Shown piece by piece: positions 27,474 to 36,817 of a stretch of DNA of 64,000 bases (the stretch's first letter is position 1; every line of letters begins with the position of its first letter). The DNA comes from Rhodopseudomonas sp. P2A-2r (GTDB lineage: Bacteria > Pseudomonadota > Alphaproteobacteria > Rhizobiales > Xanthobacteraceae): the NCBI RefSeq assembly GCF_026015985.1, contig NZ_CP110389.1, forward strand, positions 1,706,001 through 1,770,000, read 5' to 3'. Under the pieces are notes generated by a model. It saw only the letters and a list, made by a program, of their open reading frames with translations. It made no database searches and was not told where the DNA came from. The position numbers and the translations under genes are program-made.

Positions 27474-28292
27474 ATGGTTGAACCCACAGGCCTGATGAAG
27501 GGCAAACGCGGCGTTATTCTCGGCCTGGCCAACAACCGGTCGATCGCCTGGGGCATTGCCAAATCGTGCCACGCCCAGGGCGCGGAGATCGCATTTACCT
27601 ACCAGGGCGACGCGCTGAAAAAGCGGGTCGAGCCGCTGGCTTTGGAACTCGGCGGCCTGGTGCTCGGCCATTGCGACGTCACCGACCCCGCCAGCATGGA
27701 TGCGGTCTTCGCTGTGCTGAAGGAGAAGTGGGGCAAGATCGACTTCGTGGTCCACGCCATCGCCTTTTCCGACAAGGACGGGCTCGACGGCCGCTATGTG
27801 GAGACGACTGCGGAGAATTTCTCCAAGACCATGCTGATCTCCTGCTACTCGCTGACGGCCATCGCGCAACGCGCCGAGAAGCTGATGACCGAGGGCGGCT
27901 CGATCATCACCCTGACCTACTACGGCGCCGAGAAATGGATGCCGCATTACAACGTGATGGGCGTCGCCAAGGCGGCGCTGGAGGCCAGCGTGCGCTATCT
28001 CGCCGCCGATCTCGGCGAGCAGAACATCCGCGTCAACGCCATTTCGGCCGGCCCGATCAAGACGCTGGCCGCCTCGGGCATCGGCGACTTCCGCTATATC
28101 CTGAAATGGAACGAGTACAATTCGCCGCTGCGCCGTACCGTGACCATCGACGAGGTCGGCGACAGCGCGCTGTACCTGCTGTCCGACATGTCGCGCGGCG
28201 TCACCGGCGAGGTGCACCACGTCGATTCCGGCTACCATGTGGTCGGCATGAAGCGCCCGGACGCGCCGGATATTTCGCTCAATAAAGACTAG
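27474..28292 (+). CDS. fabI: Enoyl-[acyl-carrier-protein] reductase (NADH)
   Basis: A 272-residue FabI: divergent SDR fold with NAD motif ILGLANNRSIAWGIA, the catalytic YYGAEKWMPHYNVMGVAK (Tyr-x6-Lys), and AISAGPIKTLAASGI where triclosan-type inhibitors bind. GDSALYLLSDMSRGVTGE is the usual C-terminal part. It performs the last reduction in each fatty-acid elongation cycle. The ATG at 27474 has AGGA upstream at 27462-27468; the frame is open to 27369. It is divergent from the sigma gene and followed by a short palindromic repeat, then an unrelated phosphatase on the same strand. Confidence 0.93.
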   Translation: MVEPTGLMKGKRGVILGLANNRSIAWGIAKSCHAQGAEIAFTYQGDALKKRVEPLALELGGLVLGHCDVTDPASMDAVFAVLKEKWGKIDFVVHAIAFSDKDGLDGRYVETTAENFSKTMLISCYSLTAIAQRAEKLMTEGGSIITLTYYGAEKWMPHYNVMGVAKAALEASVRYLAADLGEQNIRVNAISAGPIKTLAASGIGDFRYILKWNEYNSPLRRTVTIDEVGDSALYLLSDMSRGVTGEVHHVDSGYHVVGMKRPDAPDISLNKD

Positions 28293-28298
28293 CACCAC

Positions 28299-28400
28299 CG
28301 TCATCCTGAAGCGCGCGCCGTCTTCGGCACGCCTCGACGGATGCTGTTCATCGCCGTCGCCCTTCGAGACGCGGCTGCGCCGCTCCTCTCGCCTGAATGC
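28299..28400. repeat. Palindromic intergenic element, family F
   Basis: GTCATCCTGAAGCGCGCGCC...CGGATG followed by CCTTCGAGACGCGGCTGCGCCGCTCC: resembles the frequent rhizobial repeat that carries TCATCCTGA and CTTCGAGACGCG modules. Only one copy is in this window, so the assignment rests on familiarity. Confidence 0.45.
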
Positions 28401-28447
28401 AATGGCGTTCAGGCTCGGGTGACGTTTACGAATTGCAGAGCTCTTCC

Positions 28448-29047
28448 ATGCCCATGCCTGTCATCTACTACATCCGCCACGGCCAGACCGCGTGGAATGC
28501 CGCGGGCCGTTTCCAGGGCTCGCAGGACATTCCGCTCAACGATCTCGGCCGCGTGCAGGCCGCCCATGCCGGCGGCATTCTGAAAGATCTAATGACGCGG
28601 CACGGCCACACACCGGGCGACTTCGGTTTCGTGTCCAGCCCGCTCGGCCGGGCCCGCTCGACCATGGAATTCGTGCGCGGCCAGCTCGGTCTGCCGGCGG
28701 AGGATTATGCGCTCGACGACCGGTTGCGCGAGATCGGCTTCGGCCATTGGGAAGGCACCACGCTGCAGCAGCAGGAAGCGTCGCATCCCGAACTGTTCGC
28801 GGCGCGCCTGCTCGACAAATGGGAACTGCCCGCGCCCGGCGGCGAGAGCTACGCCGAGGTGACGCTGCGGATGCGCGACTGGGTCGACAGCCTGACCGGC
28901 GACACCGTCGCGGTGGCTCATGGCGGTACTGCGCGGGCCCTGATGGTGGCGCTCGGCGTCGAGACCATCGCCGGCGCCGCCGAGATGCCGATCGAGCAGG
29001 GCGCGGTGTATGTGTTCAGCGAGAATGGATTGGCGAAGTATAGCTGA
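28448..29047 (+). CDS. Histidine phosphatase family protein
   Basis: A 199-residue phosphoglycerate-mutase-like phosphatase. The N-terminal YYIRHGQTAWN contains the RHG nucleophile motif, VSSPLGRARSTMEF the phosphate-pocket Arg, REIGFGHWEG the acid, and AVAHGGTARAL the second catalytic His. All catalytic residues are present. Two in-frame ATGs (28448, 28454) are close; the first is used. Substrate could be a sugar phosphate, nucleotide or cobalamin intermediate. It lies between fabI and aroC but a repeat separates it from each. Confidence 0.85.
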   Translation: MPMPVIYYIRHGQTAWNAAGRFQGSQDIPLNDLGRVQAAHAGGILKDLMTRHGHTPGDFGFVSSPLGRARSTMEFVRGQLGLPAEDYALDDRLREIGFGHWEGTTLQQQEASHPELFAARLLDKWELPAPGGESYAEVTLRMRDWVDSLTGDTVAVAHGGTARALMVALGVETIAGAAEMPIEQGAVYVFSENGLAKYS

Positions 29048-29061
29048 GGCGTCTTCTTCTT

Positions 29062-29241
29062 TCCCTCTCCCCCAAGCAGCGAAGCTGCGCAGGTGGGAGA
29101 GGGTGGACGCGCGCCAGCGCGGCCGGGAGAGGGGAGTGCGGCATTCTCCGGCGTTGGTGGCCGCCCCTCTCCCGTCGCGGACTTCGTCCGCGCCCCCTCT
29201 CCCGCCTGCGCGCGGCGTTGCCGCGCTTGTGGGAGAGGGAA
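29062..29241. repeat. Family B palindromic element, copy 2
   Basis: Occupies most of the 304-base gap before aroC. CCCTCTCCC and GGGAGAGGG blocks alternate around GCAGCGAAGCTGC and GCGGCGTTGCCGC hairpins, as in copy 1 (26566-26750). Confidence 0.75.
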
Positions 29242-29351
29242 GAGTCCCCGCTGCGGCGGCGTTTGACCCCTCGGACCACCCGCGTTACCAGATGTCTGGT
29301 TGCAGATTTGGCAACCCACGAAGCCACACCTGACCCCGGGCGAATTTCCCC

Positions 29352-30437
29352 ATGTCCTTCAATACCTTCGGTCACATGTTCCGGGTTACCACCTTCGGCG
29401 AGAGCCATGGGCCGGCGATCGGCTGCGTGGTCGATGGCTGCCCGCCGCTGCTGCCGCTCGCGGTGGAAGACATCCAGGCCGATCTCGACCGCCGCAAACC
29501 CGGCCAGTCGCGCTTCACGACGCAGCGCCAGGAAGCCGACATCGTCAAAATTCTCTCGGGGGTGATGGCGCATCCGGAGACCGGCGTACAGGTGACCACG
29601 GGCACGCCGATCGCGCTGATGATCGAGAACACCGACCAGCGCTCCAAGGACTATTCCGACATCAAGGACAAGTTTCGTCCGGGTCACGCCGACTTCACCT
29701 ATGAGGCCAAATACGGGTTGCGCGACTATCGCGGCGGCGGCCGTTCCTCGGCGCGGGAAACTGCGACCCGCGTCGCCGCCGGCGCCATCGCGCGCAAGAT
29801 CGTGCCGGGCACGGTCGTGCGCGGCGCGCTGGTGCAGATGGGCCCGCACAAGATCAACCGCGACAACTGGGACTGGGACGAGATCGGCAACAACCCGTTC
29901 TTTTGCCCCGACAAGGACAAGGCCGCCTTCTTCGCCGACTATCTCGATGGTATCAGAAAATCCGGGTCGTCGATCGGCGCAGTGATCGAAGTGATCGCCG
30001 AGGGCGTGCCGGCCGGGCTAGGCGCGCCGATCTACGCCAAGCTCGATGGCGAACTGGCGGCGGCGCTGATGAGCATCAATGCCGTCAAGGGCGTCGAGAT
30101 CGGCGACGGCTTTGGCGCGGCTGAACTGTCGGGCGAGGACAATGCCGACGAGATGCGCATGACCAATCACGGGGCCTCGTTTCTCTCCAATCATGCCGGC
30201 GGCATCCTGGGCGGCATCTCCACCGGCCAGCCGGTGGTGGCGCGCTTTGCGGTCAAGCCGACCTCGTCGATCCTGTCGCCGCGCAAGACCGTCGACCGCT
30301 CCGGCGCCGACACCGACATCCTGACCAAGGGCCGCCACGATCCCTGCGTCGGCATCCGTGCCGTGCCGGTCGGCGAGGCGATGATGGCCTGTGTCCTGGC
30401 CGATCACTTTTTGCGCCATCGCGGGCAGGTGGGCTAG
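29352..30437 (+). CDS. aroC: Chorismate synthase
   Basis: A complete 361-residue FMN-dependent chorismate synthase, last step of the shikimate pathway. The three signature regions are visible: [14 protein letters not shown] near the N-terminus, [37 protein letters not shown] in the middle (residues about 115-150), and [14 protein letters not shown] at the C-terminus. [19 protein letters not shown] is also diagnostic. Start at the ATG 29352 after CCCC; the downstream in-frame sequence matches the family start [12 protein letters not shown]. No frame break. A repeat and then an adenylate cyclase gene follow. Confidence 0.96.
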   Translation: MSFNTFGHMFRVTTFGESHGPAIGCVVDGCPPLLPLAVEDIQADLDRRKPGQSRFTTQRQEADIVKILSGVMAHPETGVQVTTGTPIALMIENTDQRSKDYSDIKDKFRPGHADFTYEAKYGLRDYRGGGRSSARETATRVAAGAIARKIVPGTVVRGALVQMGPHKINRDNWDWDEIGNNPFFCPDKDKAAFFADYLDGIRKSGSSIGAVIEVIAEGVPAGLGAPIYAKLDGELAAALMSINAVKGVEIGDGFGAAELSGEDNADEMRMTNHGASFLSNHAGGILGGISTGQPVVARFAVKPTSSILSPRKTVDRSGADTDILTKGRHDPCVGIRAVPVGEAMMACVLADHFLRHRGQVG

Positions 30438-30442
30438 GCTCC

Positions 30443-30499
30443 CTCGTTCCCCGGACGCGACGCAGCACGAAGTGCTGCTTCGCAGATCCAGGAAACGAG
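30443..30499. repeat. Palindromic element, family D, copy 1
   Basis: CTCGTTCCCCGGACGCGACGCAG, short loop, CTGCTTCGCAGATCC-AGGAAACGAG. A second, looser copy lies at 49868-49932. Sits directly after the aroC stop. Confidence 0.65.
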
Positions 30500-30520
30500 C
30501 CCGAGCTTGAGGTTGTAGCA

Positions 30521-31699
30521 TTGACCACCACCATCTCGGATATCACCGACTGGCTGACCGACGGCGCGCGATCGACGCCGAGGCCTGCCGACATGATGGG
30601 AGAGTGCTGCAACCGGCTGGTTGCCGCTGGCCTGCCGCTGTGGCGCGTCGGCGTGTTCATTCGCACGCTGCACCCCGAGATCTTCGGCCGCAATTTCATC
30701 TGGCGCTCCGGCGAGGAGGTGACTATCGGGTCGGTGGATTTCGATATCCAGGAATCGCCGGAGTTCAAGCGGAGCCCGCTGGCGGTCGTATTCCACGAGG
30801 GCGTCGAGGTGCGTTGCCGGCTCGACAATCCCGGCAACAACAGTTTTTCGTTCTTCGATGACATGCGCGCCGAGGGCGTCACCGAATACATCGCGCTGCC
30901 GCTGCTGTTCGTCGATGGCATGGTGCATGCGTCGAGCTGGACCACCAAACAGCCGGGCGGCTTCACCGAGGAGCAACTGGCCGATCTCAAGCGGCTGGTG
31001 CCGCCGCTGACCCGGCTGATTGAAGTGATCGGCCTGCGCCGCACCGCGTCCACACTCCTCGATACCTATGTTGGCCCCCGCGCCGGCGAGCGCATTCTCG
31101 CCGGGCAGATCCGCCGCGGCCATACCGAGACCATGGAGGCGGCGATCTGGCTGTCCGATCTGCGCGGCTTCACTGCGCTGTCGGACCGGCTGCCGGCCGA
31201 GCAGGTGGTCGAGATTCTCAATCTGTATTTCGATTGCCAGGTCGCCGCGATCCTGAAGCATGGCGGTGAGGTGCTGAAGTTCATGGGTGACGGCTTGCTC
31301 GCCGTATTTCCCATTGCCGGTGACGGCGATGCGAAGGCCGTGTGCGGACATGTTCTCGACGCGGCGAACGAGGCGCGCGCGGCCGTCGATGCCATGGAGT
31401 TCCTGACCGGCGAGACCCGCGAGCGCTTTCGCTTCGGCGTCGCGCTGCATGTCGGCAGGCTTCTTTACGGCAATATCGGCGGCGGCAACCGGCTCGACTT
31501 CACCTGCATCGGCCCGGCGGTCAATCTCGCGGCGCGGCTGGAAAAGCTTGCCGGACAGCTCCACCGCACCATTGTCGCCTCATCGGCCTTCGCGAGCATC
31601 TGCAGCGACGGCTGGCACGAACTCGGCGAATTCCCCATCGCCGGCTTTGCGGAAGCCCAGCATGTCTACGGCCGCGAGGATGAGACACCGTTCTCTTGA
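30521..31699 (+). CDS. Class III adenylate/guanylate cyclase with N-terminal sensor-like domain
   Basis: A 392-residue soluble protein with TTG start (GAGGTTG upstream). Residues about 1-185 form an unnamed N-terminal domain with no membrane helix. The cyclase homology domain covers about 205-385: WLSDLRGFTALSDRL holds the first metal Asp, KFMGDGLLAVFPI the second Asp, and GNIGGGNRLDFTCIGPAVNLAARLE the transition-state and adenine region. It makes cyclic nucleotide in the cytoplasm. The N-terminal domain is common in Bradyrhizobium cyclases and probably senses an internal ligand, but no motif allows a ligand to be named. Confidence 0.85.
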   Translation: MTTTISDITDWLTDGARSTPRPADMMGECCNRLVAAGLPLWRVGVFIRTLHPEIFGRNFIWRSGEEVTIGSVDFDIQESPEFKRSPLAVVFHEGVEVRCRLDNPGNNSFSFFDDMRAEGVTEYIALPLLFVDGMVHASSWTTKQPGGFTEEQLADLKRLVPPLTRLIEVIGLRRTASTLLDTYVGPRAGERILAGQIRRGHTETMEAAIWLSDLRGFTALSDRLPAEQVVEILNLYFDCQVAAILKHGGEVLKFMGDGLLAVFPIAGDGDAKAVCGHVLDAANEARAAVDAMEFLTGETRERFRFGVALHVGRLLYGNIGGGNRLDFTCIGPAVNLAARLEKLAGQLHRTIVASSAFASICSDGWHELGEFPIAGFAEAQHVYGREDETPFS

Positions 31700-31731
31700 C
31701 CTTGCCGCGCCCTCATCTGCGGGATGAGCCC

Positions 31732-33084
31732 TCAGCGTTTCGCGGCTGACGGCTTTTCGGTCTCCTTGGGCATCATCAGCTTGAGGTCGATCGCCTGTCC
31801 CATCGCCAGATAGCCGGTTCGGTTCGGATGCAGCTTGTCGCCGGGGCCGCCGGTGGTGCTTTCGGGCACGAACTCCGCCTTGAGGCCGCCGCTTTGCGGA
31901 TCGGTCACGACCTTGTCGAAATCGATCACGCCGTCGAACAGTTTCGAGCTGCGAATGAAATCGTTCAGCGCCTTGCGCTTGTCATCCTGCTCCGTCGATC
32001 CGTGCGCGGCACTCGAACTGCCGAGCGCGCTGACCACGGTGGCTCCGAGAATGCGCAGGTCCGGGCGAGCCTTGCGCAGATGCGCGATGCTGCGCCGGTA
32101 GGCGTCCATCACCTGATCGGCCGAGGCGTTGCCGTTCTTGCTGAAGTCGTTGATGCCCTCGAGCCAAATCATGGCGGACACGCCAGACAGGCCGAGCACG
32201 TCGCGATCGAGCCGCTGCTCGGCGGCGGGGCCGCCCGCGAACGGCTTCAGCGGTCCATATTCCGACGGCCCGGCGACCTGATTGCCGCCGATACCGGCAT
32301 TGACCACGGCAACCCGGTTGCCATGCTGCATGGCCAGCCGGCGCGCCAGCACGTCGGGCCAGCGATCGTCGCCGTTCATGCTCGATGCCGTGCCGTCGGT
32401 GATCGAATCGCCGAAGGCCACGATCGCAAAGCTGTCGGCCGGCATCTTCATCTCCACCGCGTCCATTAAGAACCAGGACGCCGTGGCAAAGGGAAACGCC
32501 GCCTCGCTTTCGTCATGGCCCCTGGCGCCGGCGCCGGGCGTCGTGACGTAGGAAGTGGTCAGGGCTTTGGCGTGCCAGGTCATCGGACCGCTGTCGCCGG
32601 CGACATGAAAGCTCACCGCAAGCTTGCGTCCAGCGAGGTCGGCGGCATCCGGATCGCGAACGAATGTGAGAGCGACCGGATCGCTCCAGATCGATTGGCC
32701 CGGCGGCACGGTGACCGCCGTCTTGCCGGCGAAGGTGACCGGCCGGTTGGTCCCCTTGGCGATCGCTGCGCTGCCGAGCTGCAATCCGGCGAACACGCCG
32801 TCGACGCTCAGCGGCTGGGTTCCGAACACGTTGGTGAGGCGAATCCTGGCCTGCCGTCCCCACACCGAGGGCCGCACGATCAGGCGGAACGTCTGGTCGC
32901 GCGCACCGGCGGCAGGAGAGGGAAACGCGAATTTCAGGTCGGGCTGCGCCGAGGGATTGCCGACCGGATACGGCCCCTGGGCCGAGCCGGCCCAGCTCAC
33001 GACCCATTTTGTCGCGCTCTCGGCTGCCGCCAGTTGCGGCGCAAGGAGCAGCAGCGTTGAAAGTGTCGCGATCCGCTTCAGCAT
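31732..33084 (-). CDS. SGNH/GDSL hydrolase, secreted
   Basis: A 450-residue exported esterase. Signal peptide MLKRIATLSTLLLLAPQLAAAE. An N-terminal beta-rich domain (about 25-190) precedes the SGNH catalytic domain: GDSITDG (Ser block I), NAGIGGNQV (block II), EGINDFS (block III, Asn) and DKLHPNRTGY (Asp and His, block V). The start at 33084 has GGGGAAATG upstream; the ORF is open to 33153. It resembles rhamnogalacturonan acetylesterase/SGNH lipase-type proteins of about this size. Convergent with the cyclase. Confidence 0.85.
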   Translation of the reverse strand: MLKRIATLSTLLLLAPQLAAAESATKWVVSWAGSAQGPYPVGNPSAQPDLKFAFPSPAAGARDQTFRLIVRPSVWGRQARIRLTNVFGTQPLSVDGVFAGLQLGSAAIAKGTNRPVTFAGKTAVTVPPGQSIWSDPVALTFVRDPDAADLAGRKLAVSFHVAGDSGPMTWHAKALTTSYVTTPGAGARGHDESEAAFPFATASWFLMDAVEMKMPADSFAIVAFGDSITDGTASSMNGDDRWPDVLARRLAMQHGNRVAVVNAGIGGNQVAGPSEYGPLKPFAGGPAAEQRLDRDVLGLSGVSAMIWLEGINDFSKNGNASADQVMDAYRRSIAHLRKARPDLRILGATVVSALGSSSAAHGSTEQDDKRKALNDFIRSSKLFDGVIDFDKVVTDPQSGGLKAEFVPESTTGGPGDKLHPNRTGYLAMGQAIDLKLMMPKETEKPSAAKR

Positions 33085-33216
33085 GGCATTTCCCCGTGGT
33101 TTCTTTTTATCGCGTTGCAGCCTAGTGCAGCCGCTCGCGGTTTGCCAAATCATGTTGCGCCGATGAAGCCCTCGGCCGAGCCGTTCCGCATCGCCGCGAA
33201 AGCTTCCGGGCGCGCT

Positions 33217-33522
33217 CTACTCTTCAGGCTCTGTCGTGAATAGGAGTGGGTAGCCCTTGGCGCGGCCGGCGTCGGTGGCACGGGTGGCCTTGGTCTCGGC
33301 AATGTCCCTGGTGAACACCGCCACCACGCAGACGCCGAGCCGGTGCGCGGTGATCATCACCTTGTGGGCCTGGTCCTCGGTCATCCTGAATTCGCCCTGC
33401 AGCACGCGCACCACGAATTCGCGTGGCGTGAAGTCGTCATTGACCAGGATGACCTTGTAGAGCTTCGGCCGTTCGACCTTGGGCTTGGCCTTGCTGCGTG
33501 GTTTGACAACGGTCTCGGGCAT
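33217..33522 (-). CDS. clpS: ATP-dependent Clp protease adapter ClpS
   Basis: A 101-residue ClpS delivering N-degron substrates to ClpAP. Landmarks: KLYKVILVNDDFTPREFVVRVL, MTEDQAHKVMITAHRLG and the C-terminal TRDIAETKATRATD. NDD and the hydrophobic pocket residues are intact. The start at 33522 (MPETVVKPRSKAKPKVERPK) gives the usual disordered Lys/Pro-rich N-terminus; the frame is open to 33675, with further in-frame ATGs at 33564 and 33618, so a longer form is possible. Shares its promoter region with the divergent DUF1194 gene. Confidence 0.9.
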   Translation of the reverse strand: MPETVVKPRSKAKPKVERPKLYKVILVNDDFTPREFVVRVLQGEFRMTEDQAHKVMITAHRLGVCVVAVFTRDIAETKATRATDAGRAKGYPLLFTTEPEE

Positions 33523-33713
33523 TGCGGCGGCAACTCCAATATGCGGAGCGGGTCCGGCGCGCATTATAATCGCACCGTTGCCGGGCTGTCGATCCGAGGC
33601 GACCGCCAAGGCAATCATGCATCCCTGACTTGAAATGTGATAGCAGGCGCTGGTTCCCGCTTTGCGGGCGGTCATTTGCGTGTCACGATCCGACTCTCGA
33701 CGGGAGGACCGCT

Positions 33714-34553
33714 ATGCGCTGGTGTGTCTCGATTGGAGCCGTGCTTGTCGCCGGAGTAATAGCCGGAGGCGACGTCGCCAGCTTTGCCGCGCCGAAACCG
33801 CAGCCGGTGCAGGGCCGGCCGGACCCCACCGTCGATGTCGAACTGGTGCTCGCCGTTGACGTGTCCTACTCGATGGACATGGAGGAACTGGCGATCCAGC
33901 GCGAGGGCTATGCCCAGGCCATCATCTCCAAGGAATTTCTCTCGGCGCTGATGACCGGGCCCAACGGCCGCATCGCCGTGACCTATTTTGAATGGGCTGC
34001 ATCGAGCGACCAGAAGATCATCATCCCCTGGCGCGTGATCGAAGGTCCGGAATCCGCCGATGCCGTGGCCGCCGAGATCATGAAGACGCCGATCCGGCGC
34101 GCGTCGCGGACCTCGATTTCCGGCGCCATCAATTTCGCCATGCCGCTGTTCGACGAGAATTCCTGGCACGGCCTGCGCCGGGTCATCGATATTTCCGGCG
34201 ACGGCCCCAACAACAACGGCGCGCCGGTGACCATCGCGCGCGACGAGGCTCTCGCCAAGGGCATCGTGATCAACGGGCTGCCGATCATGGTGAAGGAGCC
34301 GTCGTTCTCGACCATGGATATCGATAATCTCGATCTGTACTACGAGGATTGCGTCGTCGGCGGCCCCGGCTCGTTCGTGATCACCATCAAGGACCGCGAC
34401 AAGTTCAAGGAAGCCATCCGCACCAAGCTGGTGATGGAAGTCGCCGGCCGCACACCAGAACGTCGCGTCGTGCCGGTGGCCGATGCCAGCAAGGCGCCGC
34501 GGGTCAACTGTCTGATCGGCGAGAAGATCTGGCAGGACCGGTGGGGAAGGTAG
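33714..34553 (+). CDS. DUF1194 domain exported protein (VWA-like)
   Basis: A 279-residue exported protein. Signal peptide MRWCVSIGAVLVAGVIAGG...; start set by GGGAGG before 33714. The domain is a von Willebrand A-like fold: DVSYSMD (metal-ion site DxSxS) at residues about 48-54, and DISGDGPNNNG later, as in other DUF1194 proteins. The C-terminal half ends with CLIGEKIWQDRWG. Such proteins are common in Rhizobiales, function undetermined, perhaps binding a partner in the periplasm through a metal site. Confidence 0.82.
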   Translation: MRWCVSIGAVLVAGVIAGGDVASFAAPKPQPVQGRPDPTVDVELVLAVDVSYSMDMEELAIQREGYAQAIISKEFLSALMTGPNGRIAVTYFEWAASSDQKIIIPWRVIEGPESADAVAAEIMKTPIRRASRTSISGAINFAMPLFDENSWHGLRRVIDISGDGPNNNGAPVTIARDEALAKGIVINGLPIMVKEPSFSTMDIDNLDLYYEDCVVGGPGSFVITIKDRDKFKEAIRTKLVMEVAGRTPERRVVPVADASKAPRVNCLIGEKIWQDRWGR

Positions 34554-34569
34554 GGGAGCTTGCTTTCTT

Positions 34570-34812
34570 TCCCCTCTCCCCCAAGCGCAGCGAAGCTGCG
34601 CGCAGGTGGGAGAGGGTGGATTGAACACGCGTAGCGTGTTCAAGACGGGGAGGGGCTCTTTAAGACCGGGCGTGTGGCAAAACCCTCTCCCGCCTTCGCT
34701 GCGCCACAGCCGATGCGTTGCATCGGCGTTTATGTTTTGGAACGGCGGCCGCAGGCCGCCTGTGCACCCTCTCCCGCGGCGCGCAGCTTCGCTGCGCTGG
34801 AGGAGAAGGGGA
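34570..34812. repeat. Family B palindromic element, copy 3
   Basis: Fills the 270-base gap between convergent genes. CCCTCTCCC blocks, GCGCAGCGAAGCTGCGC and GAACACGCGTAGCGTGTTC hairpins and a mirrored end (CTCCCGCGGCGCGCAGC...GGAGAAGGG). Confidence 0.75.
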
Positions 34813-34826
34813 AGCAAGGGGCCGCT

Positions 34827-36095
34827 CTACCTCCTGAACCTCGCCACCAGCTCCACATGCGGCGTGTGGCGGAACTGGTCCACCGGGGTCACGCTCTCCA
34901 TCTTGTAACCGCCGTCGATCAGGATTTTGGCATCGCGCACAAAACTCTGCACGTTGCATGACACCGCGACCACGGTCGCGATCTTGCTGGCCGCGAGTTT
35001 CTCCGCCTGGGCCTGCGCACCCTGGCGCGGCGGATCGAACACGACGCAATCGAAGTCGCGCAATTCCTGCGGCACCAGCGGTCGCCGGAACAGGTCGCGG
35101 GCCTCGGCCTTGATCGGCTTCAGGCCCGAGGTGTCCTTTGCCGCCTGCTGCAGCGACAGGATGGCGCCTTCGTCGGAATCATACGCCGAGACGCGCGACT
35201 TCGCCGCGAGCCGCAGCGCGAACGGGCCGACGCCGCAGAACAGGTCGGCGATGATTTTCGATCCCTTGCAATAGCCCAGCACCAGCGCGGCCAGGGCGTC
35301 CTCGCCGGCGCGGGTGGCCTGCAGGAACGAGCCGGGCGGCAGCACCACCTGCGCCGTCCCCATGGTGATCACCGGCGGCGCACGCATCAGCACCAGCTCG
35401 CCGTGGCGGGTCAGGCGCGTCAGTCGGTGTTCTTCAGCGATCCTCGACAGCTTGGCGATCAGCGGCGTCGGCAACGGTCCGGAGCCGCGCACGTCGACGT
35501 CGAGGCCGTTATTGGCGGCGGTAACCTGGATGTCGAGCGGCTTGCCGTTGGCGAGCCCCAGCGGCTCGGCCAGCGCCCAGGCGGCGTTGAGGGCGCCCTC
35601 GAGGCCCGGATCGAGGATCGGGCAATGGTCGATCGGGACGATGTCGTGGGAGCCGGCGGCGGTGAAGCCGACCTTGAGCACGTCATGGGTGCCCTTGCGG
35701 GCGTGCACGGTCATGCGGCGGCGGCCGGCGCCGTGCGCATCGATCAGGGGCGCGACTTCGCAGGCGATCTTCGCATGGGCCAGGGTGTCGACCACGATCT
35801 GGCGCTTCCACGCCTGATAGGGCGCGGCCTGCCAGTGCTGGATGGCGCAGCCGCCGCAGGCGCCGAAATGCGGGCAGAACGGTTCAATTCGCTCGGGGCT
35901 CGCGCTATCGACGCGGATCAGGGTACGGCGGTCGGGATGGCCGTGGACCGGCCCGGCCTCGACGGTCTCGCCACCGAGCGTGTAAGGCACGAACACGGTG
36001 TTGCCGCCGGCATAGGCGACGCCGTCGCCGCGCTGGCCGACGTGATCGATAGTCAGGTGTTCATCCACGGCGTGCTCCGATAAAGAATTCGACAT
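34827..36095 (-). CDS. Class I SAM-dependent RNA methyltransferase (TrmA/RlmD family)
   Basis: A 422-residue RNA (uracil-5-)methyltransferase. N-terminal TRAM-like region; Fe4S4 Cys set [10 protein letters not shown] (Cx5Cx2C) and a fourth Cys in IDHCPILDP. The SAM-binding motif is [13 protein letters not shown]; the family motif is DPPRQGA; the catalytic Cys lies in [12 protein letters not shown], where most relatives read SCNP. Acts on uridine in rRNA (or tRNA). The start at 36095 overlaps the tlyA end by 35 bases; the ORF upstream to 36203 is not used. Last gene of a minus-strand run after the deoxyribosyltransferase and tlyA. Confidence 0.86.
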   Translation of the reverse strand: MSNSLSEHAVDEHLTIDHVGQRGDGVAYAGGNTVFVPYTLGGETVEAGPVHGHPDRRTLIRVDSASPERIEPFCPHFGACGGCAIQHWQAAPYQAWKRQIVVDTLAHAKIACEVAPLIDAHGAGRRRMTVHARKGTHDVLKVGFTAAGSHDIVPIDHCPILDPGLEGALNAAWALAEPLGLANGKPLDIQVTAANNGLDVDVRGSGPLPTPLIAKLSRIAEEHRLTRLTRHGELVLMRAPPVITMGTAQVVLPPGSFLQATRAGEDALAALVLGYCKGSKIIADLFCGVGPFALRLAAKSRVSAYDSDEGAILSLQQAAKDTSGLKPIKAEARDLFRRPLVPQELRDFDCVVFDPPRQGAQAQAEKLAASKIATVVAVSCNVQSFVRDAKILIDGGYKMESVTPVDQFRHTPHVELVARFRR

Positions 36096-36816
36096 TGCCG
36101 TCGCCGCCGGTGATGGAGGAAGGGAAGACGTCGATATCGACGCAGCCGAGTGACGTTGCGAACGCCACGATGTCGTCGCACACTTCCTGATGAACCGCTG
36201 CATCCTTGATGATGCCGCGCTTGCCGTGTTTGCCCTGCGCCTCGAACTGCGGCTTGATCAGCGCCAGCAGGTGCATCGGCGACGCCGCCAGCGACAACGC
36301 CACCGGCAGCACGGCCTTCAGCGAGATGAAGCTGACATCGATCACCACCACGTCGGGCCGCGCCGGCAGTCGCTTGTTCTCGTAGCCGCGGATGTCGGTC
36401 TCTTCCATGGAGACGATCTTCGGGTGGCCGTGCAGCGAAGGGTGCAACTGGCCGCGGCCGACATCGATGGCGAACACCATGCTGGCGCCGTTGGCCAGCA
36501 GCACTTCGGTGAAGCCGCCGGTGGAGGCGCCGACGTCGAGGCAGACGTGATCATCGATCTCGATGGGGTAGCGCTCCAGCGCACCGGACAGCTTGACGCC
36601 GCCGCGCGAGACGAACGGATGCGCGGGCTCTGCCTGGATCGCGGCATCCTCGGCAATGCTCTCCGAGGCTTTCGCGACCAGTTTGTCGTCGGCGGTGACG
36701 AGGCCCGCCTCGATCGCCGCCTGCGCGCGGGCGCGGCTCTCGAACAGGCCGCGCTCGACCAGCAGCAGGTCGGCGCGTTTTCGCGGGGTCGGGGTGTTGA
36801 TGCTGCGCTTGGCCAT
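36061..36816 (-). CDS. tlyA: TlyA family rRNA methyltransferase
   Basis: A 251-residue protein. An N-terminal S4 RNA-binding domain ([20 protein letters not shown], about 14-70) is followed by a Rossmann-like methyltransferase ([31 protein letters not shown] site, [14 protein letters not shown]). It 2'-O-methylates cytidine in 16S and/or 23S rRNA; historically misnamed hemolysin. The start at 36816 leaves one base from the upstream deoxyribosyltransferase stop, and the 3' end overlaps the next gene, so translation is coupled. Confidence 0.9.
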   Translation of the reverse strand: MAKRSINTPTPRKRADLLLVERGLFESRARAQAAIEAGLVTADDKLVAKASESIAEDAAIQAEPAHPFVSRGGVKLSGALERYPIEIDDHVCLDVGASTGGFTEVLLANGASMVFAIDVGRGQLHPSLHGHPKIVSMEETDIRGYENKRLPARPDVVVIDVSFISLKAVLPVALSLAASPMHLLALIKPQFEAQGKHGKRGIIKDAAVHQEVCDDIVAFATSLGCVDIDVFPSSITGGDGNVEFFIGARRG

Positions 36817-36817
36817 G

